From Betaproteobacteria bacterium (GTDB lineage Bacteria > Pseudomonadota > Gammaproteobacteria > Burkholderiales > Usitatibacteraceae): DNA of 64,000 nt. The position numbers were made by a program, and so were the translations under genes. Location of the stretch: contig JADKJU010000001.1 in NCBI GenBank assembly GCA_016720855.1, forward strand, positions 117,501 through 181,500, read 5' to 3'. This document shows positions 44,887 to 53,991 of this stretch, in pieces. The notes under the pieces are model-generated. The model worked only from the letters and a program-made list of their open reading frames with translations, searched no databases and was not told the DNA's origin. Numbering within the stretch: position 1 is the first letter of the stretch; every line of letters starts with the position of its first letter.

Positions 44887-46413
44887 ATGTGCGGAATCAT
44901 CGGAGTCGTCGCGCGCAGCCCCGTCAACCAGATTCTCTATGACGGGCTCACGGTCCTTCAGCACCGCGGGCAGGATGCCGCGGGCATCTGCACGGCGGAA
45001 GGCCACAGCTTCAACATGCACAAGGGCAGCGGCATGGTTCGCGATGTCTTCCGCACGCGCGACATGCGCGGTCTCGTGGGAACGATGGGCATCGCCCACT
45101 GTCGCTACCCCACCGCCGGCTCGGCCTCGTCGGTGGCCGAATCACAGCCCTTTTACGTGAACTCCCCGTTCGGCATCGTGCTGGGGCACAACGGCAACCT
45201 CGTGAACGCGGAGGAACTGCGCAAGTCACTGTTCCTCGAGGATCGCAGGCACATCAACACGAGCTCCGATTCCGAGGTGCTGCTTAACGTCCTGGCCCAC
45301 GAGATCGACTATGCCTGCGGCGGAGGCGACCGCCTTACCCCGGACGCCATCTTCAAGGCTGTGCGCGGCGTGCACCGGCGCGTCAAGGGCGCGTATGCGG
45401 TGGTTGCGATGATTGCCGGCTATGGGTTGCTTGCCTTCCGCGATCCCAAGGGCATCCGCCCCCTCATCATCGGACGGGGCGACACGGAGAAGGGCGTCGA
45501 GTTCGTCGTCGCCTCGGAGAGCGTGTCGCTCGACGCGCTCGGCTTCAAGGCGATGCGGGACGTGGCGCCGGGGGAGGCGGTCCTCATCGACCAGAGCGGC
45601 AACCTCTACAGCCGGCAGTGTGCCGACGCCCCGTCGCTCAACCCGTGCATCTTCGAATTCGTGTACCTCGCGAGGCCCGATTCGGTGATCGACGGCATCT
45701 CCGTCTACGAGAGCCGCCGCAACATGGGCAAGAGCCTGGCGGACAAGATCGTCGCCGCGGGGATCGCGCCCGAGATCGACGTCGTGATCCCGATCCCGGA
45801 CTCGAGCCGTCCGAGCGCCCTGGAAGTCGCCTCCAAGCTGGGCAAGTCCTACCGCGAGGGCTTCATCAAGAACCGCTACATCGGGCGCACCTTCATCATG
45901 CCGGGGCAGGAGTTGCGCAAGAAAAGCGTGCGGCAGAAGCTCAACGCGATGGCCGTCGAGTTCAAGGACAAGAACGTCCTCCTGGTGGACGATTCCATCG
46001 TGCGCGGAACGACGAGCCGCGAGATCGTGCAGATGGCGCGCGAGTGCGGGGCGAAGAAGGTGTTTTTCGCATCGGCCGCTCCGCCCGTGCGCTTTCCCAA
46101 CGTCTATGGCATCGACATGCCGACACGCTCCGAGCTGATCGCGGCCGAACGCGACGAGTCCCAGATCGCCGAGGCGATCGGGGCCGACGCCGTCATTTAC
46201 CAGGATCTCGCGTCGCTGATTGCGGACGTGCGCGCCTGCAACCCCGCCATCGAGCGCTTCGATTGCTCCTGCTTCGACGGCGTCTACATCACGGGCGACG
46301 TCTCCAGCGAATACCTCGCGGGCATCGAGGCTTCGCGCAACGACGGCGAATCGAACGGCGGCACGCGTCTGTCGAGCTACCAGCTCGACCTCGGCCTCTC
46401 GGCCGTGGATTGA
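44887..46413 (+). CDS. purF: Amidophosphoribosyltransferase
   Basis: Commits PRPP to purine synthesis by amidation with glutamine. The 508 residues begin MCGIIGVV, with Cys2 as the glutaminase nucleophile after methionine removal, and contain the PRPP loop VLLVDDSIVRGTTSREIV and RNRYIGRTFI-type NRYIGRTFIMPGQ. No propeptide is seen, as in the E. coli type. A 119-base intergenic region precedes it with no recognisable purine operator. metZ follows after seven bases. Confidence 0.96.
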   Translation: MCGIIGVVARSPVNQILYDGLTVLQHRGQDAAGICTAEGHSFNMHKGSGMVRDVFRTRDMRGLVGTMGIAHCRYPTAGSASSVAESQPFYVNSPFGIVLGHNGNLVNAEELRKSLFLEDRRHINTSSDSEVLLNVLAHEIDYACGGGDRLTPDAIFKAVRGVHRRVKGAYAVVAMIAGYGLLAFRDPKGIRPLIIGRGDTEKGVEFVVASESVSLDALGFKAMRDVAPGEAVLIDQSGNLYSRQCADAPSLNPCIFEFVYLARPDSVIDGISVYESRRNMGKSLADKIVAAGIAPEIDVVIPIPDSSRPSALEVASKLGKSYREGFIKNRYIGRTFIMPGQELRKKSVRQKLNAMAVEFKDKNVLLVDDSIVRGTTSREIVQMARECGAKKVFFASAAPPVRFPNVYGIDMPTRSELIAAERDESQIAEAIGADAVIYQDLASLIADVRACNPAIERFDCSCFDGVYITGDVSSEYLAGIEASRNDGESNGGTRLSSYQLDLGLSAVD

Positions 46414-46420
46414 GGGCCCC

Positions 46421-47599
46421 ATGACGGACGAATTCAAGCCAGCTACGCTGGGTGTCCGGGCCGGGGGTCTGCGCAGCGACTTCGGCGAGCATTCCGAGAC
46501 GCTCTCGCTCACGTCGAGCTTCGTCTTCGCGAGTGCCGGGGAAGCGGCGCGCCGGTTCTCCAACGAGGAACCCGGCAACATCTATTCGCGCTTCACCAAC
46601 CCGACAGTCACGATGTTCCAGTCGCGGCTCGCCGCCCTGGAAGGCGCTCAGGCCTGCGTGGCCACGGCCACCGGCATGGCCGCGGTGGCGACCACGGCGA
46701 TGGGACTGCTGTCCGCCGGCGACCACCTCGTCGCTGCGCGCGGCGTCTTCGGAACGGTCGTCCCGCTCTTCAACCAGATCCTGGGGCGCTTCGGCATCGA
46801 GACGACCTGGGTCGATCCCCGGGACCTGGATGCGTGGCGGGCAGCCCTCAGGCCGCGCACGAAGCTCTTCTTCGCCGAGACGCCTTCGAATCCGGTCTGC
46901 GAAATCGCGGACATCGCGGGGCTCGCATCGATCGCGCGTGCAGCCGGGGTGATACTGGCGATCGACAACTGCATGTGCAGCCCGGCGCTGCAAAGGCCGG
47001 TCGCGCTGGGCGCAGACCTCGTGGTCCATTCGACCACGAAGTTCATCGACGGCCAGGGGCGCGTGCTCGGTGGGGCCATCGCAGGGCGCCGCGACCTCGT
47101 TGAAGGTTCGCTATTCAATTTCGTGCGCACGGCCGGCCCCGCGATCTCGCCATTCAACGCCTGGGTGTGCCTCAAGGGGATGGAGACGCTCAAGCTTCGT
47201 GTCGAGGCGCAATCGGCGCGCGCGCTGGAACTGGCGCGGTGGCTCGAATCGCATCCGCGGGTCGAGCGCGTGAACTACCCGGGGCTCGAGTCGCATCCTC
47301 AGCACGCGCTCGCGACGCGCCAGCAGTCGGCGGGCGGAGCCGTGCTTTCATTCGTCGTTCGCGGCGGCCGCGAGGCAGCCTGGCGTGTCATCGACGGGAC
47401 ACGGCTCCTGTCCATCACCGCAAATTTCGGCGACACCAAGTCCACGATCTGCCATCCGGCGTCGACCACCCATGGCCGCCTGTCTCCGGGGGAGCGCGAG
47501 CAGGGGGGCATTGCCGAAGGGTTGTTGCGCCTGGCCGCCGGCCTGGAGGATGCCGGCGACATCCGCGCAGACCTCGAACGGGGCCTGGCCGACGCCTGA
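46421..47599 (+). CDS. metZ: O-succinylhomoserine sulfhydrylase
   Basis: PLP enzyme of the Cys/Met metabolism family that makes homocysteine directly from O-succinylhomoserine and sulfide. The 392 residues show YSRFTNPTVTMFQ, the PLP lysine in VHSTTKFIDGQGRVLGG and NFGDTKSTICHPASTTH. The start at 46421 is the family N-terminus. It follows purF, the arrangement seen for metZ in many proteobacteria, and that context supports MetZ over MetB or MetY. Confidence 0.93.
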   Translation: MTDEFKPATLGVRAGGLRSDFGEHSETLSLTSSFVFASAGEAARRFSNEEPGNIYSRFTNPTVTMFQSRLAALEGAQACVATATGMAAVATTAMGLLSAGDHLVAARGVFGTVVPLFNQILGRFGIETTWVDPRDLDAWRAALRPRTKLFFAETPSNPVCEIADIAGLASIARAAGVILAIDNCMCSPALQRPVALGADLVVHSTTKFIDGQGRVLGGAIAGRRDLVEGSLFNFVRTAGPAISPFNAWVCLKGMETLKLRVEAQSARALELARWLESHPRVERVNYPGLESHPQHALATRQQSAGGAVLSFVVRGGREAAWRVIDGTRLLSITANFGDTKSTICHPASTTHGRLSPGEREQGGIAEGLLRLAAGLEDAGDIRADLERGLADA

Positions 47600-47677
47600 G
47601 CGATTCCGGGCGCGGGTCATCTGCCCGTGTCCCTTCCGGCGCCGCCCACAAGGAGGCACCGATGCCGAGGGAGAGCC

Positions 47678-48496
47678 ATGAAGACCCCGCACGTGTTCCT
47701 GATGTGCCCGCCGGAGTTCTTCGACGTCTCCTACATCATCAACCCCTGGATGAACGGCAACGTCCGCAGGATCGACAACGCGCTGGCCAAGCAGCAATGG
47801 CGATCACTCTACGACATCGTGACCGACCTGGCGGCCGTGCGGCTGGTCAATCCCCAGCCCGGCTCACCGGACATGGTGTTCACGGCCAACGCGGGCCTGG
47901 TGATGGGCAAACGCTTCCTGGCGTCGCGCTTTCGTTACCCGGAAAGGCAATCCGAGGAACCGTACTTCGCCGACTGGTTTCTCGATCGCGGCTACGACGT
48001 TTCGCTCATGCCGCGCCACCTGCCGTTCGAGGGCGCCGGCGATGCCCTTCTCGATCGCGCAAGCGCGAGGCTGTGGTTCGCCTACGGTCACCGCTCCGTG
48101 CTTGCAGCGAAGGAGGCGATCGTCGAGCGCTTCGGCGGCGAGGTCGTTCCTCTCAAGCTCACCGACCAGCGCTTCTACCATCTGGACACCTGCTTCTGCC
48201 CGCTCGAGCGGGGGTATCTCCTCTACTATCCCGAAGCCTTCGACGCGGCCTCGCAGGCCACCATCGACAGGCTCGTTCCCCGGGAGCGCCGCATCGCGAT
48301 CGGCGAGGAGGATGCGCTCGCCTTTGCGTGCAATGCCGTCGCCCTGGGAGAGCGGATCGTGGTGAACCAGGCAAGCACGGACTTCGTCGATGCCCTCGCG
48401 CGCTGCGGTTTCGAGGTCATGCAAAGCCCGCTGTCGGAATTCATGAAGGCCGGCGGCTCGGCCAAGTGCCTCACGCTGCGGCTGGACGAGCCCTGA
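47678..48496 (+). CDS. Amidinotransferase / dimethylarginine dimethylaminohydrolase-like protein
   Basis: Guanidino-group modifying enzyme of the pentein fold, 272 residues. Candidate catalytic residues are the aspartate in GSPDMVFTANAG, the histidine in YHLDTCFCPLE and the C-terminal cysteine in GGSAKCLTLRL. Family members hydrolyse dimethylarginine or related guanidino compounds; arginine deiminase-like activity is an alternative. The ATG at 47678 has GAGGGAG six bases upstream. A second, optimal AAGGAGG (47650-47656) precedes an out-of-frame ATG at 47662 with no protein-like product. Transcription may run on from metZ (78-base gap). Confidence 0.87.
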   Translation: MKTPHVFLMCPPEFFDVSYIINPWMNGNVRRIDNALAKQQWRSLYDIVTDLAAVRLVNPQPGSPDMVFTANAGLVMGKRFLASRFRYPERQSEEPYFADWFLDRGYDVSLMPRHLPFEGAGDALLDRASARLWFAYGHRSVLAAKEAIVERFGGEVVPLKLTDQRFYHLDTCFCPLERGYLLYYPEAFDAASQATIDRLVPRERRIAIGEEDALAFACNAVALGERIVVNQASTDFVDALARCGFEVMQSPLSEFMKAGGSAKCLTLRLDEP

Positions 48497-48497
48497 A

Positions 48498-49220
48498 TCA
48501 GTCGAGGGGGACCGCCCGGATCACGGAAGGCGAAGCCTCGAGGTAGCCACCCGCCTCGTACCAGTCCGGCAGCACCCAGCGAATGCAAGTGCGTCCGCCG
48601 GCTTCGTGCTCGTGCCGTGCCGGCCGGTGCGTATGGCCGTGGATCATCAGGCGGCTGTCCGCCGCCACGAAGGCGGCCTCGACCGCCTCGGGCGCCACGT
48701 CCAGGATGGCCTCGCCCTTGCCGCCTTTCGCGTCCTCGCTTCTCTCGCGCATGCCGCGCGCGATCGCGACACGCTCAGCCAGCGGTCGCACGAGCGCCGC
48801 GGCCTGCCAGGCGGGGTTTCGCACCTGCGCGCGGAAGGCGAGGTACGCCTGGTCGCCGGTGCAAAGGGTATCGCCGTGCATGAGGAGCGCGCGCTCCCCG
48901 TACAGGTCGATCACCGTGGGGTCCGGGATGAGGCGGATCCCCGTCTCGGCGCAGAATCGTGAAGCGACCATGAAATCCCGGTTGCCGTGCATGAAGAAAA
49001 CAGGCGTTGCGCGAGCCGCCAGGCGCAGGAAGTCCGCGATGCGCGCCGGAAAATCCAGCGACAGGCCGTCATCGCCTACCCAGTACTCGAAGAGGTCGCC
49101 CAGGATATAGAGCGCGTCGGCCACCGGGACGGTCTCGGCGAGGAACCGGGCGAACCGGTCTGCGGTCGACGGCCGCTCCTCGGCGAGGTGCAGGTCGGAG
49201 ATGAACAGCGTGCGCTGCAT
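48498..49220 (-). CDS. lpxH: UDP-2,3-diacylglucosamine diphosphatase
   Basis: Calcineurin-like metallophosphoesterase that removes UMP from UDP-2,3-diacylglucosamine in lipid A synthesis, at the inner face of the membrane. The 240 residues show metal motifs FISDLHL (Asp8, His10), LGDLFEYWVGDD, HGNRDF, LLMHGDTL and the final IHGHTHRP. Length is normal. The cyclophilin gene upstream on the same strand is the usual neighbour. Confidence 0.96.
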   Translation of the reverse strand: MQRTLFISDLHLAEERPSTADRFARFLAETVPVADALYILGDLFEYWVGDDGLSLDFPARIADFLRLAARATPVFFMHGNRDFMVASRFCAETGIRLIPDPTVIDLYGERALLMHGDTLCTGDQAYLAFRAQVRNPAWQAAALVRPLAERVAIARGMRERSEDAKGGKGEAILDVAPEAVEAAFVAADSRLMIHGHTHRPARHEHEAGGRTCIRWVLPDWYEAGGYLEASPSVIRAVPLD

Positions 49221-49280
49221 CGGGGAAAAACGAAGGGCGACCCGGGGGGCACCCTGCTTCGGTTCAGCGGTTCACGGGGC

Positions 49281-49928
49281 TCAGATGCATTCAGCCTTCT
49301 CGATCACCACCGGCTCCAGGGGGACGTTCTGGTGCATGCCTGCGTTGCCCGTCGCGACCTTGCGGATCTTGTCCACCACGTCCTGGCCCTCGATCACCTT
49401 CCCGAACACCGCATAGCCCCAGCCTTGCGGGGATTCGTCGCGGTAGTTGAGGAAGTCGTTCGCCTTCACGTTGATGAAGAATTGCGCGGTGGCCGAGTCG
49501 CGCACGCCCGTGCGGGCCATGGCGAGCGTGTAGGCGTCGTTCTTCAGGCCGTTGGCTGCCTCGTTCTTGATGGGTGCCTGCGGCGACCTTTCCTTCATGT
49601 CCTTGGCGAATCCGCCGCCCTGGATCATGAAGCCGTCGATGACCCGATGGAAGATCGTGCCGTTGTAATGGCCGGCGTCGACGTACTTTGCGAAGTTCTC
49701 GGCCGAAATGGGGGCCTTTTCCTTGTTCAGCTCGATGGTGATGGCGCCCATCGAAGTGGTGAGCTTGACTTTCATCGGTGCGGATCCTTTCAGGTTGGCG
49801 GAACAGCCGGCGGGCCTGGCCGCCTCGGAACTGGCCTTCGCCTGCGCGGCGGCGCCCAGAGGCACGCCGGCAAGGACGAGGAGGAGGGAAGCGGCAAGGA
49901 GGCGTCGGGTCGGTTTCATCGGAGTCAT
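49281..49928 (-). CDS. Periplasmic peptidyl-prolyl cis-trans isomerase (cyclophilin type)
   Basis: Accelerates proline isomerisation during folding outside the cytoplasm. The 215 residues start with a signal peptide (MKPTRRLLAASLLLVLAG, cleavage likely near AAAQA) and a short linker, then the cyclophilin domain (KVKLTTSMGAITIELN, YNGTIFHRVIDGFMIQGG, SATAQFFINV, WGYAVFGKV). Two ATGs nine bases apart (49928, 49919) are possible starts; the first is used here. It begins 12 bases after the L,D-transpeptidase gene ends, so it is probably in the same transcript. Confidence 0.93.
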   Translation of the reverse strand: MTPMKPTRRLLAASLLLVLAGVPLGAAAQAKASSEAARPAGCSANLKGSAPMKVKLTTSMGAITIELNKEKAPISAENFAKYVDAGHYNGTIFHRVIDGFMIQGGGFAKDMKERSPQAPIKNEAANGLKNDAYTLAMARTGVRDSATAQFFINVKANDFLNYRDESPQGWGYAVFGKVIEGQDVVDKIRKVATGNAGMHQNVPLEPVVIEKAECI

Positions 49929-49939
49929 GGGAGGGGTTT

Positions 49940-51175
49940 TCAGGAAATAACGGTTTCGAAGATGACGCGCCAGCGCCCCTGGTCGCGTGACCAGTACTGG
50001 CGCTTGACGGTGCGATTGGACAGGTTCGAGGAGCGGTAGTCCTGGGCAAAGGTCACGACGACCATGTCGTCGCCGTCGGAATTGCCGAAGACGCTGAGGT
50101 CCGATACGCCGACCTTCACCCACGACTTGCCGGCGTTCACCTTGCGCTTCTGGGCACGCCAGGCGACGAGATCCTTGCCTTCCGAGCGGAATCGCGGGGA
50201 GTAGTGGGACAGGTAGCGGTCCGTATCAAGGCTTTCCCAGTCGGCGCGCCATTGCTCGAAGGCGGCGAGGAACCCGCGGCGGTTTGCTTCCCAGCGATCC
50301 GGCGCGACCCACTCGATGCCGGCGCTGATGACGACGGGCGTGCGGCCCACGTCGACGTATCTCGACAGGCGCCGAAGGTCCTCGTTGGTGAGCACGACGC
50401 AACCGTCCGTGGCGAGCGGCGGACGGCTGTAGGTGGCCGAGGGCGTGCCGTGCAGCCATATGCCGTGGCCGTTTCGCTTGTGCAGCTTGTCCCACTCATT
50501 GGGGTAACTGATGGGGAAGGCGCCGGATCCGTAGAAATCGGAGAGCTTCGCCTTCGACGAGACGATGGTATAGACGCCCAGGGGCGTCCTCTGGTCGCCC
50601 TCGCGACGCTTGTCGGCGCCGTTCTTTCCCTGGCTGATGTAGAAATCGGTCACATAGCGGGGCTCGCCGTCTCGATTCGCGAAGACGAAGAGCCGCGAGC
50701 GAGCCGTGTCCACGAGGATCGCATGGGATTGCCCGGGGGCCATCTGCAGCATCGGCAGGGGAAGATAGCTGCGCGGTGGCGCTTCCAGGTAGTGCTTGAG
50801 GCGCACGCGCGCTTCGTCCTGGAGGGGCGCCAGGCTCGCGTTGGCCGAGACGGTGTGCGGCCCGAAGGCGACCGGATTGCCCGAGCGGGCCATCAGGAGG
50901 TCGCCCTGGATGAGGTGGCCGAGGCGGAAGTTGGGGGTCTTCGCGAGCGCCACGTCGATCTCGCCGAGCGCGCGACGAATCCCGATTTCGCGAAGCCCGA
51001 CGATCGCGCGCACGAGCGAGGCCTCGACCTCGTTCGAGAAGGCGGGCGTGCCGAGATCGGGAGCGGCGTCGTCGGCGAAACTCGGAGAGGGCAGGGCTGC
51101 CGCGGCGAGGAGGGCGGCGGTTGCCGCGCCGGCGAGGGCGCGCACGATCGGGAAGCGTTGCGTTCGAGCCCTCAC
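49940..51175 (-). CDS. L,D-transpeptidase (YkuD domain) with NTF2-like C-terminal domain
   Basis: Periplasmic peptidoglycan enzyme of 411 residues, forming or cutting L,D-crosslinks or anchoring proteins. A signal peptide (1-34, ending PSFA) precedes a helical region and the YkuD domain (about 148-285) with His242 in IWLHGTP and nucleophile Cys259 in ATDGCVVL. The last 110 residues form an NTF2-like domain (FEQWRADWESLDTDRYLSHY to RWRVIFETVI), the layout of the Csd6-type transpeptidases. The start is GTG at 51175, overlapping the stop of the TPR gene as GTGA, so the two are coupled. Confidence 0.9.
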   Translation of the reverse strand: MRARTQRFPIVRALAGAATAALLAAAALPSPSFADDAAPDLGTPAFSNEVEASLVRAIVGLREIGIRRALGEIDVALAKTPNFRLGHLIQGDLLMARSGNPVAFGPHTVSANASLAPLQDEARVRLKHYLEAPPRSYLPLPMLQMAPGQSHAILVDTARSRLFVFANRDGEPRYVTDFYISQGKNGADKRREGDQRTPLGVYTIVSSKAKLSDFYGSGAFPISYPNEWDKLHKRNGHGIWLHGTPSATYSRPPLATDGCVVLTNEDLRRLSRYVDVGRTPVVISAGIEWVAPDRWEANRRGFLAAFEQWRADWESLDTDRYLSHYSPRFRSEGKDLVAWRAQKRKVNAGKSWVKVGVSDLSVFGNSDGDDMVVVTFAQDYRSSNLSNRTVKRQYWSRDQGRWRVIFETVIS

Positions 51176-52227
51176 CCGCCCACTCGTTCCTGCTTGATGA
51201 GCCACTTGCCGCCAACCTTCGCGAACTTGAGCGTCTTCGTGCTGGTGGTCTTGAGCGTGTCGGACCGGTAGGACTGGCGCACCACCGCGGTCGCCGCATC
51301 GCCGTCGACCTTGATGGACTGGACCTTCACCGCGACTTCGATCGACTTCGGGCGCTCGATGCGTTCCTTGCGCTGCTTTTCCCAGGCGCTGCGGGCTTCG
51401 CCGCCCGGAGTCTCGAAATCCGGTGCGTACGCGGCGAGGTAGTTTTTCACGTCCTTGGCGCTCCACGCCACGGCCCAGGCATCGATCGCGGAGCCGATGG
51501 CTCCATTCGCGTCGGTGCCCGGCTGAACGGCGGCGGCTGGCGCGGGCTTCGCGGGTTCGGCCTTCGGCGTCTCCATCTTTGCGGGGTCGGCCTTGGCGAC
51601 CTTCACCGGCTCGACTTTGGCAGGTTCCGGGTTCGCGGCAACGGGTTTCGGCGGCTCGGTCTTGACGCCCTTCGTCGGCACCGGCTTCGCACCAGACGCG
51701 GGCTTGGCTGAAACGAAGAGGTCCTTCACCATCGCGAGCTTTACCTGCGCGGTGGTGTTGGACTTGTCGAGCTGGAGGGCGCGGTCGTAGGCGCGGCTCG
51801 CAAGCTGCGCGTAGATGTCGCCGAGGTTCTCGTGCGCCGTGGCGTAGCTCGGATGCGTGTGGATCGCGAGCTCCAGGGCGGATTTCGCCTTGTCGTAGTT
51901 GCCCTGGGACGCGTAGAGCACGGCGAGGTTGTTGTAGGGCTCGGGGAGCTCGGGAAAGTCCTCGGTGAGCGCCGTGAACACCTGGATGGCCTCGTTGGTC
52001 TTCTTCTGCTCGGTGAGCACGAGGCCCTTGAGGAACCTGCCTTGCGGCTCGCGGGGCTGGACCTTGAGATAGGCGTCGACCTTGTCGAGCGCCGGCTGGA
52101 GCTTGCCTTGCCCGTAGAGTTTCTGTGCTTCGCGAAGGTCGTCGGCGGGAGCGGCGACGGCGGCACCCACCAGCGCCACGGCGAGCGCGGCGGCGGCGAC
52201 AGGAAAGCGCAGGAGACGGAAGAGCAT
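51172..52227 (-). CDS. TPR protein with NTF2-like C-terminal domain
   Basis: Exported protein of 351 residues. A signal peptide (MLFRLLRFPVAAAALAVALVG, ending near AVAA) is followed by about four TPR units (35-165; YGQGKLQPALDKVDAYL, PYNNLAVLYASQGNYDKA, AHENLGDIYAQLA), a Lys/Pro/Ala-rich linker (180-240) and an NTF2-like domain (245-351; IDAWAVAWSAKDVKNYLAAY to KWLIKQERVGG) similar to that of the neighbouring L,D-transpeptidase. The overlap with that gene and the shared domain suggest the proteins work together on the cell wall (inference). An AT-rich patch at 52231-52252 may hold its promoter. Confidence 0.88.
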   Translation of the reverse strand: MLFRLLRFPVAAAALAVALVGAAVAAPADDLREAQKLYGQGKLQPALDKVDAYLKVQPREPQGRFLKGLVLTEQKKTNEAIQVFTALTEDFPELPEPYNNLAVLYASQGNYDKAKSALELAIHTHPSYATAHENLGDIYAQLASRAYDRALQLDKSNTTAQVKLAMVKDLFVSAKPASGAKPVPTKGVKTEPPKPVAANPEPAKVEPVKVAKADPAKMETPKAEPAKPAPAAAVQPGTDANGAIGSAIDAWAVAWSAKDVKNYLAAYAPDFETPGGEARSAWEKQRKERIERPKSIEVAVKVQSIKVDGDAATAVVRQSYRSDTLKTTSTKTLKFAKVGGKWLIKQERVGG

Positions 52228-52477
52228 CGTGTTATAATTTGTTGAATTTATATGGAAAACAGATTCTACCAACCTTGGATGGGCTTCACAATCGGCCGGT
52301 CCACACGGATTACCGCCGATCATCGCACGCGCCGGTCGTTCTGGAGCGCTTCCAGTGCTTTGGCCGTGCGTTTCGGGTGTCGTTCCCTTTTCGGGTTCTG
52401 ATGCCTGCGGCGGGCCCGGAGCCCGCCCCCCGGCAAGCTCCGTTCGATCCAAGGCCCTCCCGGGCCCCTTTCCCGCC

Positions 52478-53935
52478 ATGTCCACGCTCACGATCTACAA
52501 CACGCTGACCCGCAGGAAGGAAGCTTTCATCCCGCTCGTCCCCGGCCAGGCCGGCATCTATGTGTGCGGGCCAACGGTCTACGACTACATTCACATCGGC
52601 AACGCCCGCACGTTTTCCGTGTTCGACCTCGTCGTGCGCTGGCTGCGCGCGAGCGGGCTCGCCGTGCGGTATGTGCGCAACATCACCGACGTCGACGACA
52701 AGATCATGGAGCGCGCCCGCGGCCGCGGCGAGCCGATCGAGGCGCTCACGGAGCGCACCGTGGCCGCGTTCGCCGAGGATTGCGCTCGGCTGAACCTGCT
52801 GGTTCCGGACAGCGAGCCGCGTGCAACGCGCTACATCGGCCCGATGCTGGAACTCATCGGGGTGCTCGAGGAGAAAGGTCTCGCCTACCGTGGCGCCAAT
52901 GGCGACGTCTATTACTCGGTGCGCGACTTCCGGGGCTACGGCAAGCTGTCGAGGCGAAACCTCGACGACCTTCGAGCGGGCGAGCGAGTGGCCGTGGAGG
53001 CCGCCAAGCGCGATCCGCTCGACTTCGTCCTCTGGAAGGCGGCCAAGCCAGGCGAGCCTTCCTGGCCCTCCCTGTTCGGCGAGGGGCGGCCGGGCTGGCA
53101 CATCGAGTGCTCGGCCATGTCCTGCCGCGAGCTGGGCGCCACGTTCGACATCCACGGCGGCGGATGGGACCTGCAGTTTCCGCATCACGAGAACGAGATC
53201 GCGCAGAGCGAAGGGGCGAACGGCAGGCCGTTCGTGAATTACTGGATGCACTCGGCGTTCCTGAACATGGGCGACGAGAAGATGTCGAAGTCGATCGGCA
53301 ACGTGTTCACGGCGCGCGAGGTGCTTGCGAGGCTCGACCCGGTGCAGGGAGGCGAGCAGCTGCGCTTCTTCCTGCTGCGGGGGCATTACCGCAGCGAGCT
53401 CAACTACACGTGGGACCTGCTCGAGGACGCCGGCAACACGCTGCGCGGCTTCTATACCGCGCTGCGCGAAGTGCCGGCCGAGCAGATGCCCTGCGATTGG
53501 TCGCATCCGTTTGCGCAGCGGTTCCGCGACGCGATGAACGACGACTTCGACACCCCGGTCGCACTGGCCGTGCTTCACGAGCTGCGCGGCGAGGTGAACC
53601 GGACGCGGTCCCGCGCGCTTTCGGGACTTCTCAAGGGGCTGGGCGCCGCGATCGGCTTCCTGCAGCAGGATCCTGTGGCGTTTCTGCAGGGGCGAGTGTC
53701 CCGCTTGGCCGATGACGCCGAAAGCGCGAAGGATTCCGGCTCCGCTGATGCGCGCGTGATCGTCAGGCATCCGGATGGCGACTTGCTGGACATCGAGGCA
53801 CTCAGGGACGAGCGTACGGCGGCAAAGAAGGCGAAGGAATTTGCGCGCGCGGATGACATTCGCCGTCGGCTGGACGAGGCGGGCATCGTGCTTGAGGACA
53901 AGCCGGGCGGCTTGACCGAGTGGCGCAAGAAATGA
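52478..53935 (+). CDS. cysS: Cysteinyl-tRNA synthetase
   Basis: Charges tRNA-Cys. The 485 residues include the zinc cysteine and N-terminal VCGPTVYDYIHIGNART with the HIGH-type sequence HIGN, WHIECSAM, the zinc ligands in GGGWDLQFPHHENE, and KMSKSIGN. The ATG at 52478 is the family start. It is divergent from the TPR gene with a 250-base gap; the gap is AT-rich next to the TPR gene, and I see no other gene or clear structure in it. Confidence 0.97.
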   Translation: MSTLTIYNTLTRRKEAFIPLVPGQAGIYVCGPTVYDYIHIGNARTFSVFDLVVRWLRASGLAVRYVRNITDVDDKIMERARGRGEPIEALTERTVAAFAEDCARLNLLVPDSEPRATRYIGPMLELIGVLEEKGLAYRGANGDVYYSVRDFRGYGKLSRRNLDDLRAGERVAVEAAKRDPLDFVLWKAAKPGEPSWPSLFGEGRPGWHIECSAMSCRELGATFDIHGGGWDLQFPHHENEIAQSEGANGRPFVNYWMHSAFLNMGDEKMSKSIGNVFTAREVLARLDPVQGGEQLRFFLLRGHYRSELNYTWDLLEDAGNTLRGFYTALREVPAEQMPCDWSHPFAQRFRDAMNDDFDTPVALAVLHELRGEVNRTRSRALSGLLKGLGAAIGFLQQDPVAFLQGRVSRLADDAESAKDSGSADARVIVRHPDGDLLDIEALRDERTAAKKAKEFARADDIRRRLDEAGIVLEDKPGGLTEWRKK

Positions 53936-53939
53936 AATA

Positions 53940-53963
53940 GGGCCCGGTCCGGAGACCGGGCCC
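53940..53963 (+). terminator. Bidirectional rho-independent terminator between cysS and the binding-protein gene
   Basis: A perfect 10-bp stem, GGGCCCGGTC (53940-53949) and GACCGGGCCC (53954-53963), with loop CGGA. The following T content is low (TTCGCGGGTTT). It lies between two convergent genes and can serve both. Confidence 0.8.
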
Positions 53964-53991
53964 TTCGCGGGTTTCCCTCCGGCGTTCGCGA

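Noticed and set aside
47662..48546. ATG with an optimal AAGGAGG site just upstream of the amidinotransferase gene
   Set aside because: The frame it opens is an Arg/Gly/Pro-rich shadow; the true gene starts 16 bases later with its own GAGGGAG site.
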